Part shown: one piece after another, positions 42,156-52,864 of the stretch
How positions within the stretch are numbered: the stretch's first letter is position 1
Layout: every line of letters begins with the position of its first letter
Source: Symbiodinium natans
Lineage: Eukaryota; Sar; Dinophyceae; Suessiales; Symbiodiniaceae
Assembly (NCBI GenBank): GCA_905221605.1
Contig: CAJNDS010002340.1
Coordinates: 53,501 to 117,500, forward strand
Direction: 5' to 3'
DNA: 64,000 nucleotides
Notes under the pieces: model-generated
What the model was told of the DNA's origin: nothing
Databases searched by the model: none
Seen by the model: only the letters and a program-made list of their open reading frames with translations
Program-made: the position numbers and the translations under genes

Positions 42156-42488
42156 TCCTCGCTTTGGTTTCGGGTTTCGGGTGTCGGGTTTCGGGTTTAG
42201 GGTTTCGGGTTTCGGGTTTAGGGTTGGGGTTTGGGGTTCGGGGTTTTGGGGTTAGGGGCTAGGGATTAGGGGTTTAGGGTGGACTGTCCAAGGTACTAGA
42301 GATGCTGAGCACGTGGCCACAAAGGAGCAACGAGAGGACAGCCGACATGGAGTCAGCTCGGCCACCTGCATTGTACGGTTAAGGTTTAGAGTTTAGAGTT
42401 TAGGGTTTAGGGTTTAGGGTTCAGGGTTCAGGGTCTAGGGGGCCTGGGAGGAAGGATCTCCACTAACGGGGGAGGCTCACGAGGCCCG

Positions 42489-42813
42489 TCACTCAAGCAG
42501 CAACCACTTCGCTTGAGGTAACCTAGGAATAAAGAAGGGTGAGCTTTCTTCGGTTTACCGGGGCTTCTAAGGGAACCTAAGCTATACTACCGGCAACTGC
42601 TTGACAAACCCCCCGAAATATGAAGGACATGTTTCCTAATTAGGGCAAGATAGGGATTATCATCTACTTTTTTTTTTTTTTTTTTTTTTTTAGGGGGGGG
42701 GGGTTCTTAAGCAAATTGTAGTAAACCTCCCGAGAAGGGAATAAGGGCCTACTCTGGGTCCCAGACTCCGCTGCTGTGAAGTACCTTCAGACCTACCTCC
42801 CACAGCAGTACGT
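42489..42813 (-). CDS. Two terminal exons of an unrecognised gene, split by a nested element
   Basis: Exon about 42813-42753 encodes DVLLWEVGLKVLHSSGVWD-PE. It ends CCCAGA|GTAGGCCC (GT donor, phase 2). The last exon, 42522-42489 after CCTAG|G, encodes LPQAKWLLLE and a stop. The join is in frame. The intron (42752-42523) is a family A element whose middle holds a family F element. A CACCCTAAA array lies just upstream. No domain recognised. Confidence 0.5.
42518..42756 (-). mobile_element. Family A element with a family F element nested inside
   Basis: The two halves of family A (42518-42582 and 42728-42756) flank a family F copy (42583-42727) recognised by its ends CTGCTTGACAAACCCC and GGGTTCTTAAGCAAA and by a 24-base T run. 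The nesting makes the A insertion older than the F insertion. The composite serves as one intron. Confidence 0.65.
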
Positions 42814-42830
42814 CCTCTCTTGAGGGCCCA

Positions 42831-42897
42831 CCCTAAACACCCTAAACACCCTAAACACCCTAAACACCCTAAACGCCCTAAACACCCTAAACACCCT
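42831..42897 (-). repeat. Nine-base CACCCTAAA array
   Basis: About seven CACCCTAAA units: the telomere unit lengthened by two bases and then repeated as such. Lies just upstream of the exon at 42753-42813. Confidence 0.85.
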
Positions 42898-43639
42898 AAA
42901 CCTAAAAATCTACAACCCAAAATCCCAAAAAGCCCCAGACAAAAAAAAAAAAACCTACACCTGACAACCCTAATGCCCCAGAATCACAAAACCAACCCAA
43001 ACATGCCTAAAGCCCTAAAACCCCCAAACCCCAAAAACCTTAAACCCTGAAGCCCTAAAATCCCGAAAGCCGAAAAGCCGAAAACAGGGTCAACAAAAAT
43101 GTCAAAAACCAAAAAACTGTTAACACAAAAAAAAGGAAAAGGAAAAACAAAAAAAAAACCTAAAGCCCTTTGAAGGCCTTTCCATGGCTTCGCCCTCCTC
43201 TGGGCCCAAGCATGGGGGCAGGCGCAGGAGCGAGTCTCGGGGCTCGGGGGTTTAGGGTTTAGGGTTTAGGGTTTAGGGTTTAGGGTTTAGTGTTTTGCGT
43301 AGGCTGTGTTTGTGGTTTGTGTGGTTTCCATATGATTCGGTCGCATGTAGGGTTTCCCGTCGGTCACGTCAGTCATGCTTCCCTTGCGCTAAGGGGAATC
43401 CACCTAGCAACAGCTGATGCCAAAATCGTCGGGCCACAGCGGCAGATCTTTCAAGACGGGGGTGTACGATAATCAGGGTGCCTCTAATATAAACCCCGAA
43501 TAGTAGGATCCGCTATAATAACGGCCCCAAGAAGGTACCCCTAATATCGTAAACCCCCCCGCAAAAAAATTAAAAAAACCTAGCCCTAAACCCTAAACCC
43601 TAAACCCCAATAAGGTACCCCTCATATCGTATACCACCA

Positions 43640-44250
43640 TATGGGTGTCGATCTTGGGGGCCTTCTTGGTGTCCTTCTTTCCTTCCAGCTTTGGGCATCG
43701 GAAAAGGTTGGGGTTTAGGGTTTAGGGTTTAGGGCTTAGAGTTTAGGGTTTGGGGTTTGGGGTTTAGGGTTTAGGGTTTAGGTACCCTGCCTGAACTAGT
43801 GTGGGGTTTGGGATACGCAGAATTGTTCTTCGACACCCCCGTGAGGGAGCAGAGTAGTAGAGTAGCATACGGTAGTATATATAACGTAATGGCCTGAGAG
43901 CCTGCTGCCCGCGACTTGTTTGTAGTCTGTAATTAGTCATCCGAGAGGACTGAACGGTCTGTTAAAAAGAGCGCAGCCAATCAACGCATCAGTTTTGCCA
44001 AGACGGAGCGCGCAAGTCATCTGCCTAGATCTTCGGTTCAAGCATCATATCTGCGGAATTGTCAGCTTTTTCACGTTGAACCTCGGCTGGCTTTGCATTC
44101 TCCACGGAGAACTTGCTGACGATGGCCTCTTCTCCTGGCAAACAGTAATACAGTTACTCTTGTAACCACATCGGCGTTTCTGCGCGGTGGGTGGAACGTG
44201 AACAAGAGCTGCACTAGATCTAGATGGACGCCGGCCATGCCTATACAAGC
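43640..44250. other. Region downstream of the membrane-protein gene
   Basis: Telomeric array 43700-43785, then about 250 bp of ordinary sequence. From 44254 to about 43900 (minus strand) there is no array and no convincing frame, so it may be the 3' untranslated part of the 44255-45142 gene. Confidence 0.4.
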
Positions 44251-44254
44251 ACTT

Positions 44255-45142
44255 TCAGATCAGCTGACCCCTGTCCCTGCCTTCCTCCATGATCTCCGTC
44301 ACCCTCCAAACAAAAGTCGCAAAGCTGTCTTTGCGCCTTGTCTCTAGATTGCTCTTCGTCGGCCCTGGAGCTGCTGTGTCGTCCCCTTTGCCATCTTCTG
44401 GTTGTTTAGGCTGCTGGAGTCCGAATTCCCCGGTCTGTCGCCAGTAATTCCAGCAGATCTTTTGCAGACGACTTGCGTACCACAACATGGTCTCACCGCG
44501 GCCCAGTGGCAGCACATGGCAAATGGTGCTGATAAGAGAAAGGCAGATTGCCAAAATCTGGACTGACTCTTCATATTTGTCACCTTTCAAGCTAGGCATG
44601 ATACTAATCAGGACTGGGGTCAAAGCCATAGAAGACGCATCCAGAAACCTCCATGCTGCGCTTATTTTTTGCTCCTTGATTCCTTGCTTCTTCAGCCCAT
44701 TCACTTTGTCAAAAATCCCACGAATGTATTGCCGCTCGGCTTCGTCCAAGCCCGGGAAAGCCCTTGTTAGATTGTCATTCACGCTGGGCTTGCTGGGCTG
44801 GTCCCGCTCCGTACCATTTGTGGTACTTGCATCTTTCCGACATACTAGCCATACCAGCCACGTGCAGAATTCGGCCATGCAGGAGTACCACCAGCCCCAC
44901 CAACTGCCCAACCAGGTGCGTTGAGGAGGCAGTGGTTGATCCATGAGGCTTGAAAACGGATGCGGCAGGCACCTCGCAAAATTAGAGGCCCAAGTCGTGA
45001 TGCAAAAGGATATGAGTGCATACATGCATATTGCCATGAGGGCAGCTTCCATCACCGTCAGGTATGCTGGATGAGCATTGATGTGGTGCAGCAGCTGACC
45101 CGGCCACAGCGGAGACAACAATGACGTATCCGATTCTGCCAT
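44255..45142 (-). CDS. SLATT/DUF4231-like multi-pass membrane protein, single exon
   Basis: 295 residues from the ATG at 45142 (MAESDTSLL). The frame stays open for a further nine codons upstream with only a GTG, so the ATG is preferred. Four hydrophobic segments: about 31-52, 80-101, 164-185 and 194-214. The C-terminal pair is linked by SLKGDKYEESVQ and followed by LWYASRLQKICWNYWRQTGEF-like sequence. This matches the SLATT/DUF4231 layout of two helices, then a Trp/Tyr-Arg helix and a Gly-containing end. In bacteria SLATT proteins are proposed pore-forming effectors, but eukaryotic relatives are uncharacterised. The tail (about 225-295) is charged and looks disordered. No introns or telomeric repeats interrupt it. 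The similarity is to the fold pattern only. Confidence 0.65.
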   Translation of the reverse strand: MAESDTSLLSPLWPGQLLHHINAHPAYLTVMEAALMAICMYALISFCITTWASNFARCLPHPFSSLMDQPLPPQRTWLGSWWGWWYSCMAEFCTWLVWLVCRKDASTTNGTERDQPSKPSVNDNLTRAFPGLDEAERQYIRGIFDKVNGLKKQGIKEQKISAAWRFLDASSMALTPVLISIMPSLKGDKYEESVQILAICLSLISTICHVLPLGRGETMLWYASRLQKICWNYWRQTGEFGLQQPKQPEDGKGDDTAAPGPTKSNLETRRKDSFATFVWRVTEIMEEGRDRGQLI

Positions 45143-45169
45143 GTGCCCTTGGCGAGCCTTACAGCGCAC

Positions 45170-46900
45170 TGAACTTCATAGAACAAGAAACAAAAATAGT
45201 GTACTATAGTCGAGAGTATGCCATAGTATGCGATGGTAGTTGTTACAATATACTATAGCAGACTACACACAATGCAATTGTTAAGTGATTGCTACAGGTC
45301 GGCCGGATCCTCATTACACTGATAAAGCATCCTCGTAGTCAACACACGCCCAGTTCTCAGGTCAGCATTCCGAACTGCCTCCAACAATCCGGCAAGCACA
45401 TTACCGCATCCGAGATTCAATATCCAAGTCGAAATTCTCATGGCGGCTGCCATCCACGTGAACGATGCATCCCAGCACGGCCCTTACTCGTCTCGAGGAT
45501 TACACCAAACGCCAACAAAGTCAAGAATACCATGATAGTAAACTACTACAGTAATTGTACTATACTGGTATAGTATACTATAGTAGTATACTACTATATT
45601 ATTATATTGCAAGATGGGAAGCAACAGGAAACTTCCATGGCCTAAAGCTGATGGCGTTCCAGAGACATTGATGGGGTTGGGGATCCAGAATGGGTTACTA
45701 TAGGGTTGCTAAAGGGTTTAGGGTGCCTTTGGTAGCTAAAGATATTGAAGAGCGGTGCTCGCCTTCAACAAAGCACAGCAAAGTGCTAAAGCCAACCACA
45801 CTGGCAGAACCGAACATCGCATTTATCACCACCCCCACGCGATCCTTGATTTGCCTTTGTTGGTTTTGTTGAGTGTTGTTGTTTTTGCGTCCCCAAACCC
45901 CTAAACCCCTAAACCCTAAACCCCTAAACCCTAAACAGCGGGGAATCCCTTTAGGGTACCTCAGTTTCAGTCAAAGCTCAGCAACGCCGCTGCGGACCAC
46001 ATGTAGAAGAAGTGGGCAAACAAATGGAGGCTCAATGCTGCGGTTGAGGGTTGAGGGTTTAGGGTTGAGGGTTTAGGACGACAGTTCAGGACAGGAATAC
46101 GATACAATAGGGCACTGCAATACCAGTCACTGACATCTGAAGCACCTAATTGGGCACAGATTTGTGGCGACATGGAGCTGGGACAAGGTTTTTTGGTAGT
46201 TGATTAGTTCGTTAGTACGGTTACGATGATTGTGATTAGTATTCCTACTATTATTGCTACTCATATTACTATTGCTATTGTTCCTATTATTACTATTACT
46301 ACTAGTATTGTGACTAATTCAAACCTGGCATTGCGATTTCAGAAGTCACGCTGCCTTGGTCTATAACAAACACAGAAACAACTGCAGGAAGGACATTAGG
46401 CAATGCGGTGGCGTGTGCGCACGGACCCCACTGGACGGCCAGGGGCACCGGAGAGTTCCACGCTTGCACGAGCTAACAAAGAGGGTCTTCACCTACACTG
46501 TAAGGGTTTACTTCTGGCGAGCACATGAGCTTGTGAAGCTAGTTTGGTTTACTTTTGAGAAGATAAATAGAATCCGCAATGTTCCCCGGATCGGTTGCAT
46601 CACTTGACACAACAATACTATCAAAAAGTACTATAAGAGTAAAAACGTAAACCCTAAAAACGTACTTATGCATATAAAATTGTGTATGTATATTCATTTT
46701 AGTAGTAGGTTTTTCCTCATTTCCAAGCAAAGAGCCTATGGCTGCGACTACACTGCAATTAATAAGTAGCTGTGAGTGTCTTTGAGGCTACGATTGAGGG
46801 GCTAATCGTTGGGAAAGGACTTCATGCATCACCCGCGTGCACGCTCACAGAGACACCCTTAAACCCTAAACCCCTTAAACCCTCAGCCCCAACTCTGGGA
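45170..46900. other. Region without an assigned gene
   Basis: TACTATAG-type palindromic sequence at 45195-45260 and 45535-45605, probably near the 5' side of the membrane-protein gene. Plus-strand frames at 45289-45573 overlap in three phases and cannot be chosen. TA/ATT-rich sequence at 46195-46320. Confidence 0.4.
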
Positions 46901-46917
46901 ATCTTGCAGTATGCTAC

Positions 46918-46998
46918 TACTGACTGCTCCTACTACTTCTACTTCTACTTCTACTTCTACTTCTACTTCTACTTCTACTTCTACTTCTACTTCTACTT

Positions 46999-47068
<70 letters not shown>

Positions 47069-47410
47069 GACTACTACTACTACTGCTACTGCTACTGCTA
47101 CTGCTACTGCTACTGCTACCGCTACTGCACCTGCTACTGCGACTGCTACTGCTCTGCACCTGCTACTGCGACTGCTATGCTACTATGCTACTCTGCTACC
47201 ACTACTACCCTGCTACGATGCTACTATGCTACTATGCTACTATGCTACGACGGCATGCTGCTGTGCTGCTATGCTGCTATGCTGCTATGCTGCTATGCTA
47301 CTGTGCTACTGTGCTACTATGCTGTGTTACTATGCTACTATGCTACCATGCTACCATGCTACTATGCTACTATGCTACTATGCTACTATGCTACTTTGCT
47401 ACTATGCTAA
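46918..47410 (+). repeat. Composite microsatellite of nearly 500 bp
   Basis: Changes in steps from CTACTT to CTA to CTACTG and then to an eight-base TGCTACTA repeat. All long open frames here are low-complexity products. Confidence 0.9.
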
Positions 47411-47616
47411 AAGACCTGTCAGCCCCTCATGGTCTCTGACAGATCTTACGTGATGGCTGCGTTCCCATTCTTCTGATTCTGCAGATGGGCAGTTTTCCGA
47501 ATCAGGGTCCCCTGTTGGGGGTCCTTGTTATAAGCGCCGTACTATACAAGGGACCCGGACATGGACTCCAATTTTGTAGAGAACATCCCATACACACGAT
47601 CCCGATTTGGAGGGTG

Positions 47617-48504
47617 CTAAAACTCCGTTTCACTCTTGGCTCTGTTTTGTTCTGACTCTGCCTCCTCTTTGTCGGCATCAGCTGTGGCAGCGACCTCAGG
47701 ATTATGATTATGGTTTAGGGTTTAGGGTTTAGGGTTAGGGTTTAGGGTTTCGGGTTTAGGATAACTTCGCGAGTCGTGCCACAGTATGATGTGACTTCGT
47801 CACTGCGCTGGCACCTTCTGGACAATGATGTCCATCTCTTCGGTCGTCAAGCCACGACCCCTGCAGCGAGAAGAAGGCAAACCAAACTCCACATGCACCC
47901 TAAACCCTGAACCCCAAACCCCAAACCCTAAACCCTAAACCGAACAAATATAAACCCTAAACCCTACACCGCCGAAGAAGCTCTGTCGTAACTAGGCAGG
48001 AATGGTCATCGTGCCTGGTTTTGTGCGTCCTGCACACATCTGCAACAGCGTCGACGTTCTTCTGCTGGTCGTCAACAAATAAGACCTGGCCGCCGCCACA
48101 ACCACAACTACAAACGTGACATGCTCTACAAGACCCGCAAAGGTACAGGCACACGATCGTGCTGGTCCGTGCCTGGTCTCGCCGCCAGTTGTTCTCCGTG
48201 ACCAGGCTCTGGATGAATGCCCCTTTGCCGCCAGCGTACTCGCCTGCGAAGTTGCGGCTGTGCCCCAACACAAGTTTCACACCTGGCTAGAGGTGCGTAG
48301 CCAGAACGACCCTCAAGCGCACCGTTTGATAGAACAGGGGGGTTTAGGGTTTAGGGTTTAGGGTAGGGTTTAGGGTTTAGGGTTTAGGTTTTAGGGTTTA
48401 GGGTTTAGGGTTTAGGGCCGGAAGGCCTAGTTGCTGCACGCCGGCGATTCTCTTGCAAAGCTTGCGCAGGCCCAGGACGGAGAGGGCACGCTCAATGACA
48501 TCGC
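47617..48504 (-). CDS. HAD-like phosphatase (DUF2608-like C-terminal half), five exons, 5' end not found
   Basis: Exons on the minus strand: 48504-48427, 48282-48173, 48085-48030, 47860-47815, 47694-47617. All four junctions keep frame and give 121 residues ending at a stop. Seen: an N-terminal helix ERALSVLGLRKL; then GGKGAFIQSLV (the conserved Lys-Gly of the HAD family); then QVLFVDDQQKNVDAV, a strong HAD motif IV with its Asp-Asp pair and following Asn; then GLTTEEMDIIVQK; and an acidic C-terminal tail. Motif I (the DxD nucleophile) is not present, so upstream exons must exist or the gene is truncated. Donors are GC, GC, GA, GT and every acceptor is AG|G. The intron 48172-48086 is 87 bp, a multiple of three and open, so it could also be retained, adding a Cys-rich loop. 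The family name rests on the KG and VDD motifs only. Confidence 0.6.
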
Positions 48505-49059
48505 CTCCATGATGCAGGGTTTAGGGTTTAGGGTTTAGGGTTTAGGGTTTAGGGTTTAGGGTTTAGGGTTTAGGGTTGCTGGGCGCAAGGTCTTTCCCCC
48601 CAGAGGGGGCCATACTCCTCAGAAATACCCAAACAGTATGTGTACACTTCAGACCCCTCTTTACACAAGCGCCCCCCCCCCCCCCAGAAAGAGTGCCACA
48701 AGAATACGAGTACTCACCCCTAAACCCTAAACCCTAAACCCTAAACCCTAAACCCTAAATCCTACGAGTACTCATCAGTAGCTGCTGCGTCAGCGAGTTT
48801 GGCGGGGGATTGTGGAGTTTTGCCCTTCAGGGTCGAGCTCACATGCTTTAGATTTAGGGTTTAGGGTTTAGGGTTTATGGTTTAGGGTTTAAGGTTTAAG
48901 GTTTAGGGTTTAGGGTTTAGGGTTTGGGGTCTATTGTCTAGGGTTGAGGGTTGGGTTGAGGGTTGAAGGTTGAGGGTTCGCGGACGTGGAGTTCTCAGCT
49001 CATGGCCCCCAGGATTCCCAGTCTCTCCTCGCCACTCCTACAAATGGTCCTCGCCCATA

Positions 49060-49234
49060 CTTGGAGGTTCATGGTACGGGTGTAGGGCTACTTGGAGGTT
49101 CATGGTACTTATTAACCAATTATAACTGTACTTATAAGCCCCTCATAAGCCCCATTGAGTGCCCGAATATGGCTATAAGTACAGATATAAGTACAGTAAA
49201 AATTTGTGAATAAGTACTATGAACCTCCAAGTAT
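49060..49234. mobile_element. Family C element with a duplicated left end
   Basis: ACTTGGAGGTTCATGGTAC occurs twice, at 49060 and 49088. The full copy runs from 49086 to TACTATGAACCTCCAAGTAT at 49234, with ATTATAACTGTACTTATAAG near the left and its complement near the right. Confidence 0.65.
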
Positions 49235-49690
49235 ACCTCATAGCCTACCAGGATGGACCATCAGACCCTGTAACCCCTTAAAAAAGCCCTTTACTGATGG
49301 GGACTATAAGACCTAAGCCCGAGGCCCTTCTCAAGCAGTTCGAAACAAGGCGCGGTCGGCCCACGAAACCACGTGAACTTCGACCTCGCCGGGTCCGATG
49401 CGCAGGGTTCCACAGATCCTCCCTAACCTTCAAAACCCTAAACCCTAAACCCTAAACCCTAAACCCTAAACCCTAAACCCTAACCCTAAACCCTAAACCC
49501 TAAAACCCTAAACCCGAAACCTCAAACCTTAATACCCTTAAGTTAAGGGTATTTCGGGCTTGAGGTGGACCCTTAACCTTAAACCCTATGTACCCTAAAC
49601 GTTACAGCTCAAACCATTAGCCTTAGACTCTGAACACGAAACCCAGTGGGCCTGGGGTTAACCCTAAACCCTAAACCCTAAACCCTAAAC

Positions 49691-50027
49691 CTATTCTTTC
49701 AGCAAGGGCAGGGCCACACTTGCAAGGGTCGTGAGGGCAGCATGAGAAGTCGGGGGAAATTGTTCTGATTTTTTCTTGCGGGTGTCGAGCTTTGCGCACG
49801 TTACCTAGGATGGCCCTTAAAACCTCATGAAAATGTTCTTTGATGGTTCTTATATGGTTTAGGGTTTAGGGTTTATAACCCTCTGAAAATGTTCTTGCAC
49901 ATGATCCTCTTAAACCCAATAAGGGAGAATATGAAATGTCCCAAGGGCCTACCGAGTTACTCACCTCCCTCCCCAAACAAAGGCCCAGCGAACCTGAATC
50001 CAGGGCTTTTGGGGCCTCATTTTGGGA
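49691..50027 (-). CDS. Two exons of an unrecognised gene split by a family B element
   Basis: Exon 50027-49961 and exon 49804-49691 join in frame: GREV-S-NVRKARHPQEK. The second exon contains a Cys cluster SCCPHDPCKCGP. The upstream acceptor CTAG|TCCC is at the end of a family A element (50034-50142), and the intron between the exons (49960-49805) is a family B element with GTAAC repeated at both boundaries. The second exon ends GAATAG before GTTTAGGG, so the next intron starts within a telomeric array. No family is recognised. Confidence 0.55.
49805..49960 (-). mobile_element. Family B introner-like element with a small telomeric insert
   Basis: 156 bp. Opens GTAACTCG-GTAGGCCCTTGGGAC and ends GGGCCATCCTAG; the next exon starts GTAAC, giving a 5-bp duplication at the splice boundaries. 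Between 49856 and 49876 there are TTTAGGG units, and about 20 bp of the element (AAAATGTTCTT block) occurs on both sides of them, at 49821-49840 and 49877-49896. Confidence 0.75.
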
Positions 50028-50033
50028 CTAGAC

Positions 50034-50142
50034 GCAAGAGTAACCCAGAATTTAAAAAAGGGTGCCCCTTTTTGGTTTAAAGGGGCTGGTAGGGGGAACC
50101 TGGACCCTAAAAACAAAGAATAAGGGCCTACTCTGGGTCCTA
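50034..50142 (-). mobile_element. Family A element
   Basis: Ends AGAGTAACCC / GGGCCTACTCT with the core AAGGGTGCCCC and GGGGAACC. It lies directly upstream of the exon at 50027-49961 and supplies its acceptor. A telomeric array abuts its other side, so the upstream exon is not adjacent. Confidence 0.6.
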
Positions 50143-51640
50143 AGGGTTTAGGGTTTAGGGTTTAGGGTTTAGGAGCGGTTCGAACTTTACCGTCGGGCTT
50201 CAGGGGCTGACGGGCTCCAGGGTCGAAGGCTCAGCTCAAACCCTAAAGCCCTGAGCCCTGGAGCCCGCAAACCCTGAACCCTAAACCCTAAACCCCAAAC
50301 CCTAAACCCTAAACCCTAAACCCCAAAACTCCTAAACCCTAAACCCCAAACCCCAAGCCCTAAACCCCAAACATCTCAGTTGCCGGCTCCCGCTTTGCCG
50401 AGCCGGGCAAACATCTGCTCCAAGCCACGGATGCGATCTTCGCCCCCGAAGCCTGGGCAGTTTATTGGGTTCAGGGTTTAGGACTCAGGGTTCAGGGTTT
50501 AGGGTTTAGGGCTCTAGGGCTCTTAGGGTGTTAGGGCTTAGAAGGCGTTTAGGGTTTAGGGTTTGGGGTTTCAGGTTTGGGGCTTGTTTCGAGGGATTAG
50601 GGTTCGGAAGGTAGGGTTTAGAAGGCTTCAGAAGATTGGGGGTTAGAGTGAAGGGTTCAGCAGGAAGTGGGCTCAGGGCAGGGATTTCGGGTTAAGGGGC
50701 TAGAAGGGCTCAGAAGGGTATAGGGTTTGCTTCATGGCAGAGTTCAGGGGGTTTAGGGCAGTTAATTCCTAACCCCAAACACCAAACCCTAAACCCTAAA
50801 CCCTAAACCCTGAACCCTAAACCTAAACCCTAAACCCTAAACCCTAAACCCTAAACCCTAAACCCTAAACCCTGAACCCTAAACCTAAACCCTAAACCCT
50901 AAACCCTAAACCCTGAACCCCAAACCTAAACCCTAAACCCTGAACCCTAGAAGGGTGAACCGCAAGTCGGACCATCCCTCATCTCCAGTTCATGCCACCT
51001 CGCTCGCGGAGCCACGTAACGTCGAACTTCCGATCGAAGCCTCCCTTCTCTGGGAAGAGCCGCCATGCTGGGATCTCCTAAACCATGAACCCTAAACCCT
51101 GGACCCTAAACCCTGAGCCCTAAACCCTAAACCTTAAACCCAACAAGTGCTCCTAAGTCGGAAGCTATCTAGACACGGACACGAGGTTGTGGGGGTTTGG
51201 GGTGGTTAGGGTTCTAGAGGGTTTGGGGTGTCTAGGGTTTAGGGAACGGGCGCGTCTCCTCACGCACAGTGAGCGTGGCATCGAAGTCCAGCAGCACCGC
51301 TTGCACAGGCGTCCCAGCGCGACGCTTTGCTGGGAGGGCGCTGGCCTCGGTCAGGTTGTCGGCTGCGGACTTGTCGGGGCTACCTGAGACACCCTGGACC
51401 CTAAGCCCTAAGCCCTAAACCCTAAACCCCAAACCCTAAACCCTAAACCCTAAACCCTAAACCCTAAACCCTAAACCCTAAACCCTAAACCGCTTCAGGT
51501 ACTCTAGTGTGCAGGCAGGCTTGGGCTCTGCTGAATCGAAGCTGCTTACTGCTTGAAACAGGAGCAGCAACATCGGCAGTTATACATGTAAATGTAGGGT
51601 TTAGGGTTTAGGGTTTAGGGTTTCGGGTTTAGGGCTTAGG
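50143..51640. other. Dense telomeric mosaic with no supported exon
   Basis: Arrays and degenerate variants cover about half of this stretch. The spacers (50165-50240, 50370-50465, 50945-51080, 51240-51390) are short and open on both strands. Confidence 0.5.
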
Positions 51641-52160
51641 GTTTAATGTGGTCAGTTCTGAAAATGACGGTCCCTTTTTTGGGTAGCCTTTGGGATTGGT
51701 CCCCCTTGTACTAAGGGACCCCCCCCCCCTCACCCCCCCCCCCCCCTCACCCCCACCCCCCGACCCCCCCCCCCCCCACCCCTGCCCCCCCAACCTCACC
51801 ACCAAACCCCCCAACACACACGCCCCCACACCCCACCCATCTTACAGAAGCTCAGACGAGGCGGATCGTTGCGTCAAAATTATCCCCATGAAGGACTGTT
51901 AGTACAAGGGGATGCGTACAAGGGGATGCCAAGGTAGCCTAAAAAAGAGTGACGCCGGAAAGGGACCATGACTGAGAACGACATGAGAGAAGTGACCATG
52001 ACCATTCCCCTTAGAGTCTCCAGCAGCAAGCAACAAGCTGTGTTCAGCGGCAAAGACATCCCCACTGCAGGCTAGACGCAGCATCATCGTCAATGTCTGC
52101 ATACTGCCGCTTTGCTGCCGCCATGGAAAAGCGGCATCGGCAAGATACTATACGACTACA

Positions 52161-52275
52161 ATGACTACTTGCTTAAGAACCCCGAAAGCATGTCACCATA
52201 GCTATCCCTATACTGCCTTTATCAGGAAGAATCTTGTTTATTTTGGGTGCTTACTAAGCAATTCGTACTATAGAA
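52161..52275. mobile_element. Family F element
   Basis: Starts GACTACTTGCTTAAGAACCC and ends GGTGCTTACTAAGCAATTCG. The interior is diverged from the other copies. Confidence 0.45.
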
Positions 52276-52864
52276 GGTGTGCAACGTGCAACCTTGCTTT
52301 GCCGCTGAGCACAGCGCTCAAGATGCTCATAAGGGTTCAGTTCTGTCGCCACATCCCCTTCCTCCTAGCCAGTCAAGAAGGAGCAACTCTGCGCACAGTC
52401 GAGCGTGACCACCTCCTTTACTTGACACATACAAGAGCAAGGGGCACTCTGTCCACACCCTCAACCCTAAACCCTAAACCCTGAAACCCAAAACCCAATC
52501 AGTCGCCGGGCCGAAACTTCAACAGCAGGGCCGTGGTGGTGCACTGCATATCCCTCCCCATCCCAGGCGAGTTTGTTGGTAAGTTGCAGAGACCGAGCGA
52601 GCAGTAGTCCTAAACCCCAAACCCCTAAAGCTAAACACACAAGAGTGGGCTCAGAGAAACTTTTTTTCTCAGCTGCTTCGGCAACCCCAAGCATGGCGTT
52701 TGCTCTCAAGTCTTGCAAATCTGGAGTCATTGGGCTTAAGAGGCATCTGGTGAACAGCCCATATAGAATCCCGAATACCCCTTAAGAAAGACACCGCACA
52801 CCACAACCAGGATCCCTAAGTCATTTAAGGGTGTATGCCTTGACTGAGGTATCTTGGGCTGGGA

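Noticed and set aside
46772-47453. Open frames of up to 212 codons rich in Tyr, Thr or Ser
   Set aside because: They are products of the CTA/CTACTT repeat and lack any non-repetitive core.
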